Shown: in pieces, positions 1 to 7,783 of the stretch | Layout: the number at the start of each line of letters is the position of its first letter | Numbering within the stretch: position 1 is the stretch's first letter | Source of the DNA: an uncultured Lachnospiraceae bacterium | GTDB lineage: Bacteria > Bacillota > Clostridia > Lachnospirales > Lachnospiraceae | NCBI GenBank assembly: GCA_900316395.1 | Contig: ONCT01000010.1 | Location: forward strand, 1 to 64,000 | Direction: 5' to 3' | Length of the DNA stretch: 64,000 bases | Translations under genes and position numbers: made by a program | Notes under the pieces: model-generated | Database searches by the model: none | Told to the model about the DNA's origin: nothing | Seen by the model: only the letters and a program-made list of their open reading frames with translations

Positions 1-315
1 AACTTCCTTCTCAATCAATCTCTTATGCAGTAAATCATCTGCACACACCAGCTTAATATATTTGCCACTGCAAAGCTCTAAGCACCTGTTCCAATTGCCT
101 GCCATACCAAGATTGTCTTTATTTCTATACGCCTTTAGGCGCACATCTTTTACAGATTTCACAACCTTATATGTATCATCAGATGAATTATCATCCACAA
201 CAATCAACTCAATATTCTTATAGCTCTGGGATAATATGCAATTAATCGTCTCTAGTATGTAGTCTTCATTATTATAAGCAGGAATACATACTGACACTAG
301 TGGTTTATTGTTCAT
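1..315 (-). CDS. Family 2 glycosyltransferase, N-terminal part (runs off window)
   Basis: The first 105 codons of a GT-A fold glycosyltransferase are present; the rest lies outside the window. The protein opens MNNKPLVSVCIPAYNNEDYI, the usual GT2 first strand. It continues to IELIVVDDNSSDDT, where the VDD/SSDDT aspartates bind the sugar nucleotide, and then to a NLGMAGNWNRCLE segment typical of polysaccharide GT2 enzymes. GT2 enzymes transfer sugars from nucleotide donors at the inner face of the membrane. The neighbour is rmlD, so a role in rhamnose-containing cell-surface polysaccharide is a reasonable inference. The acceptor cannot be told from this fragment. Confidence 0.88.
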   Translation of the reverse strand, partial: MNNKPLVSVCIPAYNNEDYILETINCILSQSYKNIELIVVDDNSSDDTYKVVKSVKDVRLKAYRNKDNLGMAGNWNRCLELCSGKYIKLVCADDLLHKRLIEKEV

Positions 316-340
316 AATATTCCTCACTAATACTACGTAT

Positions 341-408
341 ATGTCTAATTAGCCGAAGTCGGCCAAGCGATTTTCTTATGAGCGTGCCGACTTTCGGTAA
401 TTAGACAT
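341..408. repeat. Family-1 hairpin, copy A (conserved loop, private stem)
   Basis: This is a nearly perfect inverted repeat. ATGTCTAATTA at 341 pairs with TAATTAGACAT ending at 408, with an inner GTCGGC/GCCGAC stem. The apical loop is GATTTTCTTATGA at 369-381. Copies with the same loop but unrelated stems lie at 1352, 45097 and 57686. No T-run follows the stem on either strand, so it does not look like an intrinsic terminator. Confidence 0.75.
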
Positions 409-416
409 CTCATATA

Positions 417-1292
417 TTACTCTGGCATGTTAGCAAGGTAGTAGTCCAGCGCATCCTCCCAGCTTGCCATAGAAAAATCACTAGTTACTTCCTTAAGATG
501 TGCATTCTCTAAGATTGAGTAATGTGGTCTGTTGGCTGCGGCAGGATTAATCTTAGCATATTCCTCGCTTGTAACATGATTAACCTTAGTCTTGATATCA
601 CATTTCTTATAGAAGGCCTCTGTGAACTCAGCCCAGTTAGTATCTCCCTCACATGTAGCGTGGTAGATTCCATACTCCTGCGTACCCTCTAAGAAATGAA
701 TCATCTTAGACAGCTCAACAGCAGAGGTTGGAGTACCTAGCTGGTCGCACACAACTGAAACCTCGTCGTGTGTCTTAGCAGCATTAAGCATTGTCTTAAC
801 GAAATTCTTACCATCTCCATAAAGCCATGCAGTACGAAGAATGAAGTATTTGTCAGCGTTCTCCTGTACAAACTTCTCGCCTGCAAGCTTAGTTCGGCCG
901 TAAGCAGATACAGGGTTAGGCTCGTCTGTCTCAACATAAGGCTTGCTTCCATCACCTGCGAATACATAATCCGTAGAAATGTGAATTAACTTAATGTCGT
1001 TTTCTTTAGCAACGATAGCCAGGTTCTTAGGACCAATTGCGTTAGCCTGATAAGCCACATCTTCCTTCTCCTCGCAGCCATCAACATTAGTAAATGCTGC
1101 GCAGTTAATAATTACATCTGGATGAGTGTCAGCGCACACCTTGCGAACTGCCTCAAGGTCTGAAATGTCAAGCTTAATAACACCTTCCATATCAATCATA
1201 TCAGTCTTGATAAATTCAACGCTGTTACCATATTCATTTCTAATAGCGCGTCCTAACTGACCATTACAACCTGTAACTAGAATCTTCTTCAT
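417..1292 (-). CDS. rmlD: dTDP-4-dehydrorhamnose reductase
   Basis: The 291-residue protein is an extended SDR that reduces dTDP-4-dehydrorhamnose to dTDP-L-rhamnose with NAD(P)H, the last step of nucleotide-rhamnose synthesis in the cytoplasm. It opens with the Rossmann motif ILVTGCNGQLGRAI (residues 4-17). It has the STDYVFAGDG signature (about 105-114), the YGRTK catalytic Tyr/Lys pair (about 131-135) and the RTAWLYG motif. Length is normal for the family. An AGGAGG-like sequence precedes the ATG. It sits between a GT2 gene and leuA, with a family-1 hairpin on each side, so it is probably the end of a polysaccharide gene set. Confidence 0.93.
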   Translation of the reverse strand: MKKILVTGCNGQLGRAIRNEYGNSVEFIKTDMIDMEGVIKLDISDLEAVRKVCADTHPDVIINCAAFTNVDGCEEKEDVAYQANAIGPKNLAIVAKENDIKLIHISTDYVFAGDGSKPYVETDEPNPVSAYGRTKLAGEKFVQENADKYFILRTAWLYGDGKNFVKTMLNAAKTHDEVSVVCDQLGTPTSAVELSKMIHFLEGTQEYGIYHATCEGDTNWAEFTEAFYKKCDIKTKVNHVTSEEYAKINPAAANRPHYSILENAHLKEVTSDFSMASWEDALDYYLANMPE

Positions 1293-1351
1293 AATAACCT
1301 CCTATCCATTCAACATAACGTTAGCAGAGCTGTTCGTAATGTATATACTCT

Positions 1352-1413
1352 AGTGTGGGTGCAAGGTGCAACAAGCGATTTTCTCTATGAGCTTGTGCAC
1401 TTTGCACCACACT
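1352..1413. repeat. Family-1 hairpin, copy B (conserved loop, private stem)
   Basis: The left arm AGTGTGGGTGCAAGGTGCA pairs with the right arm TGCACTTTGCACCACACT. The loop GATTTTCTCTATGA at 1377-1390 is closed by AAGC/GCTT. The stem sequence is unrelated to copy A, although the loop is almost the same. The right arm ends three bases before the leuA stop codon. No terminator-like T-run is visible. Confidence 0.75.
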
Positions 1414-1415
1414 TA

Positions 1416-3077
1416 TTAAAATAACCTATTAAGAGCAGAAAAAATACCTCTTATACCAGCTCTGGTAATGTTAGAGCTAACTCCTACTCCGTAAGTAATC
1501 TTACCAGTTATAGGATTCTTAAGCTTCATATACGCAGCCGCCTTAGCGTGTGAGCCTTGTGAAAGTGAATGCTCTGAGTAATCCTCTACGCTAAAGTCCA
1601 CATCAGGCACGCATTGACGAATTGCTGTCTTAAGTGCGTCAATAGGACCATTGCCTTCTGCCTCTGAGTGAAGCTCTTCTCCTCTGTATTTGAAGTCAAG
1701 TGATACCTTGGTATCATCACTACTTGAGTTATCATATACATCCACGAAAACAAGCTCGAATGGGTCCTTGTTCTCGAAGTACTCTGCCTTAAATGCAGCC
1801 ATAACCTTCTCTGGCTTAACCTCTCCGCCTTCTTCCTCAGAAATCTTCTGAATAACCTTGGCGAATTCCTTCTGCATATCCTTGGGCAGCTTGTAGCCAT
1901 AAACTGTATCCATAACAAATGCAATTCCGCCCTTACCAGACTGAGAATTGATTCTAACTACTGGCTCATATTCTCTTCCTATATCGGCAGGGTCAATTGG
2001 AAGATATGGCACTTCCCAATGCTCTCCGCCTCTTTCCTTAAGCGCCTTAACGCCCTTGTTAATAGCATCCTGATGAGATCCGGAAAATGCAGTAAATACA
2101 AGCTTTCCTGCATAAGGATGTCTCATGTCAACTTCCATCTTACAGCAGCGCTCATATATCTCAACGATTTCTTTAACATTTTCAATATTAAGCTTAGGGT
2201 CAATTCCCTGGCTGAACATATTGTAGGCAACAGTAAGCACATCCACGTTACCTGTTCTCTCACCATTACCAAGAAGTGTTCCCTCAACTCTGTCAGCGCC
2301 AGCGAGCAGAGCCAGCTCTGTAATTGCCACGCCTGTTCCTCTGTCGTTGTGGGGATGAACTGATAATATTACATTATCTCTATCTTCAAAATGTGTACTC
2401 ATCCACTCAATCTGATCAGCATATACATTAGGTGTATTCATCTCAACAGTTGCTGGCAGATTGAAGATTATTGGATTATCATTAGCATTGTTCCATGCCT
2501 TCTGAACTGCTGTACATATCTCTAACGAGAAGTCCAACTCAGTTCCTGTGAAGGACTCAGGCGAATATTCAAGCTGAATATCACCATCAAAATTCTTCAT
2601 TCCATCTGTTACCATATTAGTTCCAGCAACAGCAATATCAATTATCTCTTCGCGAGACTTGTTAAATACCACATCTCTTTGCAGTGTAGATGTTGAATTG
2701 TAAATGTGAAATATTACATTAGGTATTCCCTGAATCGCCTCAAATGTTCTGTCAATCAGCTCCTGTCTACACTGGCATAACACCTGAACCTTAACATCAT
2801 CTGGAATCTTATTCTCTGCAACAAGCTTTCTTAAGAAATCATACTCAATCTGGCTGGCTGCCGGAAATCCTATCTCAATCTCCTTAAAGCCTAATCTTAA
2901 GAGAAGCTCGAACATCTCCATCTTCTCGTCTACATTCATAGGCTCAATTAATGCCTGGTTACCATCTCTAAGGTCGACGCTACACCATATTGGCGCCTTT
3001 TCAATTTCCTTGTCCGGCCATGTTCTTTCTGGGAAGTCCACCACCGGATTTCTCTTATATCTCTTAAAATCTAACAT
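1416..3077 (-). CDS. leuA: 2-isopropylmalate synthase, long form
   Basis: This 553-residue enzyme condenses acetyl-CoA with 2-oxoisovalerate, the first committed step of leucine synthesis. It shows the HMGL-like barrel motifs WCSVDLRDGNQAL (residues 31-43), SVHPHNDRGTG (metal-binding His pair, about 240) and GNGERTGNVD. The C-terminal region from about 425 fits the LeuA allosteric dimer domain that senses leucine. The N-terminus (FKRYKRNPVVDFPERTWPDK) is typical of the longer LeuA2-type enzymes. It starts 12 bases downstream of the HPr gene, with GGAAGGAAG as ribosome binding site, and is the last gene of the cdaA operon. No leucine leader peptide or T-box is visible upstream. Confidence 0.93.
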   Translation of the reverse strand: MLDFKRYKRNPVVDFPERTWPDKEIEKAPIWCSVDLRDGNQALIEPMNVDEKMEMFELLLRLGFKEIEIGFPAASQIEYDFLRKLVAENKIPDDVKVQVLCQCRQELIDRTFEAIQGIPNVIFHIYNSTSTLQRDVVFNKSREEIIDIAVAGTNMVTDGMKNFDGDIQLEYSPESFTGTELDFSLEICTAVQKAWNNANDNPIIFNLPATVEMNTPNVYADQIEWMSTHFEDRDNVILSVHPHNDRGTGVAITELALLAGADRVEGTLLGNGERTGNVDVLTVAYNMFSQGIDPKLNIENVKEIVEIYERCCKMEVDMRHPYAGKLVFTAFSGSHQDAINKGVKALKERGGEHWEVPYLPIDPADIGREYEPVVRINSQSGKGGIAFVMDTVYGYKLPKDMQKEFAKVIQKISEEEGGEVKPEKVMAAFKAEYFENKDPFELVFVDVYDNSSSDDTKVSLDFKYRGEELHSEAEGNGPIDALKTAIRQCVPDVDFSVEDYSEHSLSQGSHAKAAAYMKLKNPITGKITYGVGVSSNITRAGIRGIFSALNRLF

Positions 3078-3089
3078 TGTTCTTCCTTC

Positions 3090-3362
3090 CTAATATTCAT
3101 CAAAATTATTCTCTACTAGTACCACAAGTGCATATAAAGCTTCTTCTTCCTGTGGTCCATCACATACAATTTCTATCTCTTCTCCAGCCGTGACGCTGGC
3201 GCCGAGGACGCTTAGCATTGATTTGGCATTAGCCTCGTGATTGTCGCGATATATGAATTTCGTTGAAGTATCCGAATACTTTATCGCCTCATCACACAGC
3301 TTGCCAGCAGCCCCCATATGTAACCCTGATAGATTAGTAATAGTTACCTTTTTACTTACCAT
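3090..3362 (-). CDS. HPr-family phosphocarrier protein, atypical active site
   Basis: The 90-residue protein has the HPr fold. A histidine sits at position 15 (NLSGLHMGAAG) and a serine at 48 (NAKSMLSVLGA), matching HPr His15 and the HPrK target Ser46. In classical HPr the histidine is followed by ARPA, and Arg17 is needed for phosphotransfer. Here the sequence is HMGAA, so Arg and Pro are missing. It could be a regulatory HPr/Crh-like protein rather than a PTS carrier. It is encoded between cdaR and leuA, not with ptsI. Confidence 0.8.
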   Translation of the reverse strand: MVSKKVTITNLSGLHMGAAGKLCDEAIKYSDTSTKFIYRDNHEANAKSMLSVLGASVTAGEEIEIVCDGPQEEEALYALVVLVENNFDEY

Positions 3363-3373
3363 TTTTATCGCCT

Positions 3374-4600
3374 CTATTCTATTATTAATTCTGTAGTTGT
3401 TGTCTTAGCCTGATACTCGCTGTCTAGCGTTAGGACAACTGATACCGCATGCTTGCCCTTAGACAATCCGCTGGCATCTACGTAACCGCTAATCTTAGTC
3501 TCATCTAGCTTGTCGAGCTGTTCCTTCATGGCAACTATCTCAACATTAACATAGCTATCATCAAACTCGCCCTTTAATCCAGGTGCAAGATTATTAATTG
3601 TTAGATTGTTCGTAGGTATCTTAAATGTCTTAGATACCTTATTGTTAACATCCACCTTAATCTTAACAGTGGCATCGGCTGTATTAAGCACATTTACCCT
3701 GTTAGGCAGGTATTGATTAATATCAACAGTGGTCTCGAAATCAGCAGAAATCAGACTTAAGTTAATAACAGAAGCCGGAACTACTATCTCCGTCACCTTG
3801 TTAAGGTCTCTTGACTCACCCTTAATAACAACTTCCTTCGGCGTGGTTGTTATGGATGCAATCTCAAGTCCATCTTGCAGACTTCCTGATGTCTCCACCT
3901 TAATCGGAACCGTCTTAACCATACAGATATGTGCAGTAACCTTGACCTTGTCTTTGCTAAAGTCAAGCTTAGAAGTATCAACCTGCTTGCCACTGCTATC
4001 AACAGCCTTAAGAGCAACATCCTGAGTAATATCCCTGTCAGTTCCATCAACAGGAAGGGTAGCTTCAACTGATGTGATAGATGCCACAACATCCTCAGGA
4101 CCATATACTGTAACAGTCTTGGTATCAGATACCACATCCTCAACACCATATCCTGCTGCCGGATTACCTGATGTCTTCGGCACTACTGTAAACTGATTAG
4201 ATACCGCCTTGCCGATGTTAACCTCCATAGAATAATTCTTAGAAGGGATTGATACCTTGTCAGCATTCTTAAGAGGAGTAATTGTAATAGGCACATATTG
4301 ATTATTCTCAATATATTCCATGTCAGCTATTGCCTGAAAATCACTTCCTGACATCTGCTCTAGCACAGATCTCTTGGCTGTCACTCTAAATGTTACAGGG
4401 TCTCCCGCTATTACCTCATAGTATTTGCCCTGGTCTAGAATAACCTCCTGATTAATGACATCAACTGAAGTTGTATATGTCTTAGTCTGAGTCGGGTCAT
4501 TAAAATTAATAACCACAAACCATAGACCAAGCGCAAAAAGTACCGCAAGCAATTTCAATCCTATATTGTTAAGAAAGATATTCTTAATTCTATTCATCAT
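3374..4600 (-). CDS. cdaR: CdaA regulatory protein CdaR (YbbR-domain)
   Basis: The 408-residue protein has one N-terminal membrane segment (about 12-32, LKLLAVLFALGLWFVVINF). About four repeated YbbR beta domains follow, each of roughly 80 residues and marked by PITI, VPV or TVYGPEDVVASI-type strands. CdaR binds CdaA at the membrane and modulates c-di-AMP synthesis. The gene overlaps the cdaA 3' end by 11 bases, which suggests translational coupling. The start is one of two adjacent ATG codons. The family call is firm; the number of YbbR repeats is approximate. Confidence 0.9.
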   Translation of the reverse strand: MMNRIKNIFLNNIGLKLLAVLFALGLWFVVINFNDPTQTKTYTTSVDVINQEVILDQGKYYEVIAGDPVTFRVTAKRSVLEQMSGSDFQAIADMEYIENNQYVPITITPLKNADKVSIPSKNYSMEVNIGKAVSNQFTVVPKTSGNPAAGYGVEDVVSDTKTVTVYGPEDVVASITSVEATLPVDGTDRDITQDVALKAVDSSGKQVDTSKLDFSKDKVKVTAHICMVKTVPIKVETSGSLQDGLEIASITTTPKEVVIKGESRDLNKVTEIVVPASVINLSLISADFETTVDINQYLPNRVNVLNTADATVKIKVDVNNKVSKTFKIPTNNLTINNLAPGLKGEFDDSYVNVEIVAMKEQLDKLDETKISGYVDASGLSKGKHAVSVVLTLDSEYQAKTTTTELIIE

Positions 4601-5495
4601 GGCTATCCCTCCTCTTCAAGAAGGTCTTACCCTTGTTGTCTTCCACTACCTCGTCTGGCATCTGAATTGTTCGAAGAAGATTAGTCAAATCTTCATCGGA
4701 AATGTCATGTATAAGTCTGCCTTCATTACATACAGACACCTTACCAGTCTCTTCTGAAACGATAATAGTTGTTGCATCTGTTGCCTCGCTTACACCAAGG
4801 GCAGCTCTGTGACGAGTACCTAAATCCTTGCTTATAGCCCTGCTATCAGATATTGGCAGGTAGCATGTGGCAGCCACAATTCTGTCGCCTCTTACTACTA
4901 CTGCACCATCGTGAAGGGGCGTATTCTTCTCAAATATATTAATTAACAGCTGTCTCGATAACAGGGAATCAAGCTTAATTCCTGTTCTCTCATATTCGCT
5001 GAGGTTAACCTTGTTCTCAATTACGATTAGCGCACCTGTCTTAACGGCACCCATCTCGTAGCATGCTTTGACCATATCATTTAAGGTTCTGTCAGAGAAT
5101 CTCTTCTCTCCTGTCTTACCTAAGCCCATGTTACGAAATACGTTGGACAAGCTTCTACTTCCTAATCCATCAAGAGCCTTACGAAGCTCTGGCTGGAACA
5201 GTACTACAACAGCTACTAATGCCACGCTAAGTAGCTTCTCGCCTAACCAAAGTATGGTACTCATCTGTAGCAATGCAGCAATAACGAAGAACACCACAAT
5301 AACAAGGACACCCTTAAGCAATGTCCATGCTCTTGAATTCTTGCACCATGCTAACAATCGATAAATGAAAAATGCAAGAATTATTACTTCAAGCACATCT
5401 ATCCATGTGATATCTGGAATGTATAATCCAAAATAATCACCAGTCCATGAATCTACACCATCTTTAATTTTGGTAAAAAAATCACTTAGATTCAT
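4590..5495 (-). CDS. cdaA: Diadenylate cyclase CdaA
   Basis: The 301-residue membrane enzyme makes c-di-AMP from two ATP molecules. Three hydrophobic helices lie in residues 27-95. A DAC domain follows with the signature DGAVVVRGDRIVAATCYLPI (about 195-214) and GTRHRAALGVSEATDA (about 225-240). The DGA and RHR motifs bind ATP and metal. In most Bacillota the order is cdaA-cdaR-glmM; here HPr and leuA take the place of glmM. The start overlaps the upstream membrane-protein gene by 14 bases. Confidence 0.95.
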   Translation of the reverse strand: MNLSDFFTKIKDGVDSWTGDYFGLYIPDITWIDVLEVIILAFFIYRLLAWCKNSRAWTLLKGVLVIVVFFVIAALLQMSTILWLGEKLLSVALVAVVVLFQPELRKALDGLGSRSLSNVFRNMGLGKTGEKRFSDRTLNDMVKACYEMGAVKTGALIVIENKVNLSEYERTGIKLDSLLSRQLLINIFEKNTPLHDGAVVVRGDRIVAATCYLPISDSRAISKDLGTRHRAALGVSEATDATTIIVSEETGKVSVCNEGRLIHDISDEDLTNLLRTIQMPDEVVEDNKGKTFLKRRDSHDE

Positions 5496-6474
5496 CTACA
5501 TCCTCCGTCTTAGAATCACTCTCTATCTTGCCCGAATTATAGAATTTGCTTCGGGTATTGGTGGTGATTCGTGTAACTCTCTTCTCTTCCTTGGACAATT
5601 CAATCTTAGGAATCGCAGTTACATAATAGACATAATCATCATCTTCAAATTGCACTCTCTCTACTCTCTCATAGTCGAGGTCTCTAAAAATATACGTAAT
5701 GGCAAAGCCTACGATAAAGGCAACAACATTTGCAAGGATAAGCATAGGCACCTTGCCAAGATTACCTGTTATAACATAGCCTGTAAGCATAAATGCCATT
5801 TCCACGAAAATGCCCGATACAGTCGCCACGAGATAGGAGCGCTTCATCTGTGTATTCTTAAGAAGCATTATTACAACAAACATGGCAACCAGGCTCGCTA
5901 TAAAAATATAAAGCATTGGATTGGCAAGCATCTTCTGAGATATAACATCAATTACTGTTACATCGCTTCCCTCATCAATAAATACTGATGCGTTCTCTCT
6001 TATTGTCTTGAGATAGAAGGAAAGAATGCCGCCGCTTATTACTGCTGCCACTTCATTCATCTCGCCGAGGAGAGCAGAGCATACAGGTATTGGGTATGGC
6101 ATCTGCACCTGAAGGGCAACAGGCAGATAACTGATATTGTACATATGCTTAGCGCCGTAAAAAAGGCTTAATCCGTAGGATATAACCATTAGGGCTAAGG
6201 CAATGAACGCAACCTGTCCCGAGAGTCCAGTTAATTGAACAAAGATATATAACATTACAAGCAATCCTCCTGCACTTAGCGGAATAAATGCACAGGCTAT
6301 TGCTATAATAATTGCAAATATCGGGTTCCTAAGGAAAGAAATATATCCAAAGAAATGATTAATTATCAAAAAACTACAAAGGGATAATAAACCCTTGCCT
6401 ACAATCTTGAGCCATCTACTATTGGAAAAGCAATAGTTCCTTATGGCATCTCTTATCTTAACTGTACTATTCAT
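5482..6474 (-). CDS. Polytopic membrane protein of unknown function
   Basis: The protein has 330 residues. About eight to ten hydrophobic segments lie between residues 25 and 270 (for example NPIFAIIIAIACAFIPLSAG), followed by a charged cytoplasmic tail of about 60 residues. I do not recognise a family. It lies between a small membrane protein gene, overlapped by 8 bases, and cdaA, overlapped by 14 bases. It is therefore probably cotranslated with the c-di-AMP cyclase. A link to cell-envelope or osmotic homeostasis is inference from context only. Confidence 0.75.
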   Translation of the reverse strand: MNSTVKIRDAIRNYCFSNSRWLKIVGKGLLSLCSFLIINHFFGYISFLRNPIFAIIIAIACAFIPLSAGGLLVMLYIFVQLTGLSGQVAFIALALMVISYGLSLFYGAKHMYNISYLPVALQVQMPYPIPVCSALLGEMNEVAAVISGGILSFYLKTIRENASVFIDEGSDVTVIDVISQKMLANPMLYIFIASLVAMFVVIMLLKNTQMKRSYLVATVSGIFVEMAFMLTGYVITGNLGKVPMLILANVVAFIVGFAITYIFRDLDYERVERVQFEDDDYVYYVTAIPKIELSKEEKRVTRITTNTRSKFYNSGKIESDSKTEDVDESK

Positions 6475-6880
6475 ATATCTTCCTAGAAGTCTCGCTAGTC
6501 TTATATAAATCGTCTAATATCTTGTACTGCTCTAAGATTTGTTCATTCTTCTCATTGCTCTCGTCGTATCTCTTGGCAGCCTTCTTCCTACCACTCTTAA
6601 CAAGGTAATACGTGTGAAATACGAATCCGCTTGTGTACACAACTGCAAATATTATCCATGCAATACTTGGAACACCTTTTTCATATACCGCAATCATAAT
6701 AGCTATCCCTATAAATGTGTATAAGAGATATACTAGTACTGCTGCAACAGAATATATCATTGTCCAAAGGGCCAAATAACCCTTCCTGGAATGATTCTTA
6801 ACTATTCTGATATTATCCGATTCTTCTCTCTCGAACATGGCCATCTTCGTCATCTGATGCGCCCGTCTTGTATCAATCAT
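6467..6880 (-). CDS. Small two-helix membrane protein, first gene of cdaA operon
   Basis: This 137-residue protein has a charged N-terminus, two membrane helices (about 34-65 and 72-92) and a C-terminal coiled-coil-like region rich in Glu, Lys and Asp. No family is recognised. AAGGAG precedes the ATG with good spacing, and a divergent promoter region lies upstream. It leads the operon continuing into the unknown polytopic protein, cdaA, cdaR, HPr and leuA. Confidence 0.72.
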   Translation of the reverse strand: MIDTRRAHQMTKMAMFEREESDNIRIVKNHSRKGYLALWTMIYSVAAVLVYLLYTFIGIAIMIAVYEKGVPSIAWIIFAVVYTSGFVFHTYYLVKSGRKKAAKRYDESNEKNEQILEQYKILDDLYKTSETSRKIYE

Positions 6881-6915
6881 AAACTCTCCTTGACAGCTTA
6901 TAAATTAACTCACTT

Positions 6916-6945
6916 ATTATATCATAAAGCCTTGTATAATAACAA
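6916..6945 (-). promoter_or_regulatory. Probable promoter of the cdaA operon
   Basis: On the minus strand, TTGTTA (6945-6940) is followed after 18 bases by TATAAT (6921-6916), 36 bases before the first start codon of the operon. The -35 region overlaps the small imperfect palindrome CTTGTTATTATACAAG, which could be a regulator site. This is read from the sequence only. Confidence 0.55.
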
Positions 6946-6956
6946 GTTATTCAGTT

Positions 6957-6984
6957 TTGATTTTTCAATATAATATGCTATAAT
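6957..6984 (+). promoter_or_regulatory. Probable promoter of plsC
   Basis: TTGATT (6957-6962), a 16-base spacer and TATAAT (6979-6984) precede plsC. They lie back-to-back with the cdaA-operon promoter. A GGAGG ribosome binding site follows just before the ATG at 7007. Confidence 0.6.
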
Positions 6985-7006
6985 TTCTCATTAGATTGGA
7001 GGCATT

Positions 7007-7759
7007 ATGATTAGATTAATTATTACACTACTATTCGTTATCCTTTTCCTTGTTCTAGGACTTCCTGTAATGGGAGTAGAATGGATTGTGACCAAAATAA
7101 ATAAGCATGCAGGAGATATGGCAGCACTTCGTACTGTTCAATGGGCTTTCAAGGTATGCCTTTTCCTAAGTGGAGTTAAAGCCGATATTAGAGGGCTTGA
7201 GAATCTGCCTACAGACCCAGAAAAGCCAGCTCTGTTAGTTGGTAATCATAATGGCTTCTATGATGTTATGCTAATGTACACACTTTTCCCAGAGAGGACT
7301 GGATTCATTGCCAAGAAAGAATTCAAGAAGGTTCCTCTTCTTAATCTGTGGATGATGATGCTATACTGTCTCTTCCTGGACAGGAAAGATACAAAGCAGG
7401 GTCTTAAGACAATACTTACTGCTATAGAGCATATTAAGCAGGGCATATCGATATTCGTATTCCCTGAGGGAACAAGATCTAAAGATGGTAAAATGCAGGA
7501 ATTCAAGGCAGGCGCCTTCAAGATTGCCACTAAGACAGGATGTCCTATTATACCTGTTGTAATGAGTGGAACGGCAGACATCTTCGAGAATCATTTGCCA
7601 TTTATCAAAAGCGGACCTGTTGTAGTTACAATTGGAGAGCCAATTGATGTTAACAGCTTAGATAAAGACGAAAAGAAGCATATCAGTGATTATACCCATA
7701 AGATTATGGAAGATATGCTGGTTATCAATAATGAGGCACTAGAAGATAAGAAAGGTTGA
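7007..7759 (+). CDS. plsC: 1-acyl-sn-glycerol-3-phosphate acyltransferase
   Basis: The 250-residue membrane-associated enzyme acylates lysophosphatidic acid to phosphatidic acid. An N-terminal hydrophobic helix (residues 2-25) is followed by the HX4D catalytic motif NHNGFYD (about 79-85). The glycerol-phosphate binding motif FPEGTRSKDGK lies at about 151-161, and IIPVVMSGT follows. All four acyltransferase blocks are present and the length is normal. The TGA stop codon lies inside the GTTGACA arm of a family-2 palindrome shared with the convergent murF gene. Confidence 0.92.
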   Translation: MIRLIITLLFVILFLVLGLPVMGVEWIVTKINKHAGDMAALRTVQWAFKVCLFLSGVKADIRGLENLPTDPEKPALLVGNHNGFYDVMLMYTLFPERTGFIAKKEFKKVPLLNLWMMMLYCLFLDRKDTKQGLKTILTAIEHIKQGISIFVFPEGTRSKDGKMQEFKAGAFKIATKTGCPIIPVVMSGTADIFENHLPFIKSGPVVVTIGEPIDVNSLDKDEKKHISDYTHKIMEDMLVINNEALEDKKG

Positions 7760-7783
7760 CACGGGGACCGTCCCCCTGTCAAC
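7755..7783. repeat. Family-2 palindrome (GTTGACA/GGGGAC), between plsC and murF
   Basis: GTTGACA and GGGGAC on the left mirror GTCCCC and TGTCAAC on the right. The plsC stop (7757-7759) and the murF stop (complement of 7779-7781) are each the TGA within one GTTGACA arm. It could serve as a bidirectional terminator, with TTTT on the plus-strand side only. Confidence 0.75.

Noticed and set aside
341-1413. Family-1 hairpins A and B as rho-independent terminators
   Set aside because: No T-run follows the stem on either strand, and the loop rather than the stem is conserved.
5470-5988. Plus-strand frame of 172 codons opposite the membrane-protein gene
   Set aside because: Its composition (His, Tyr, Lys, Asn rich) is that of an antisense shadow, and the minus-strand gene fits the operon with overlaps and hydrophobic segments.
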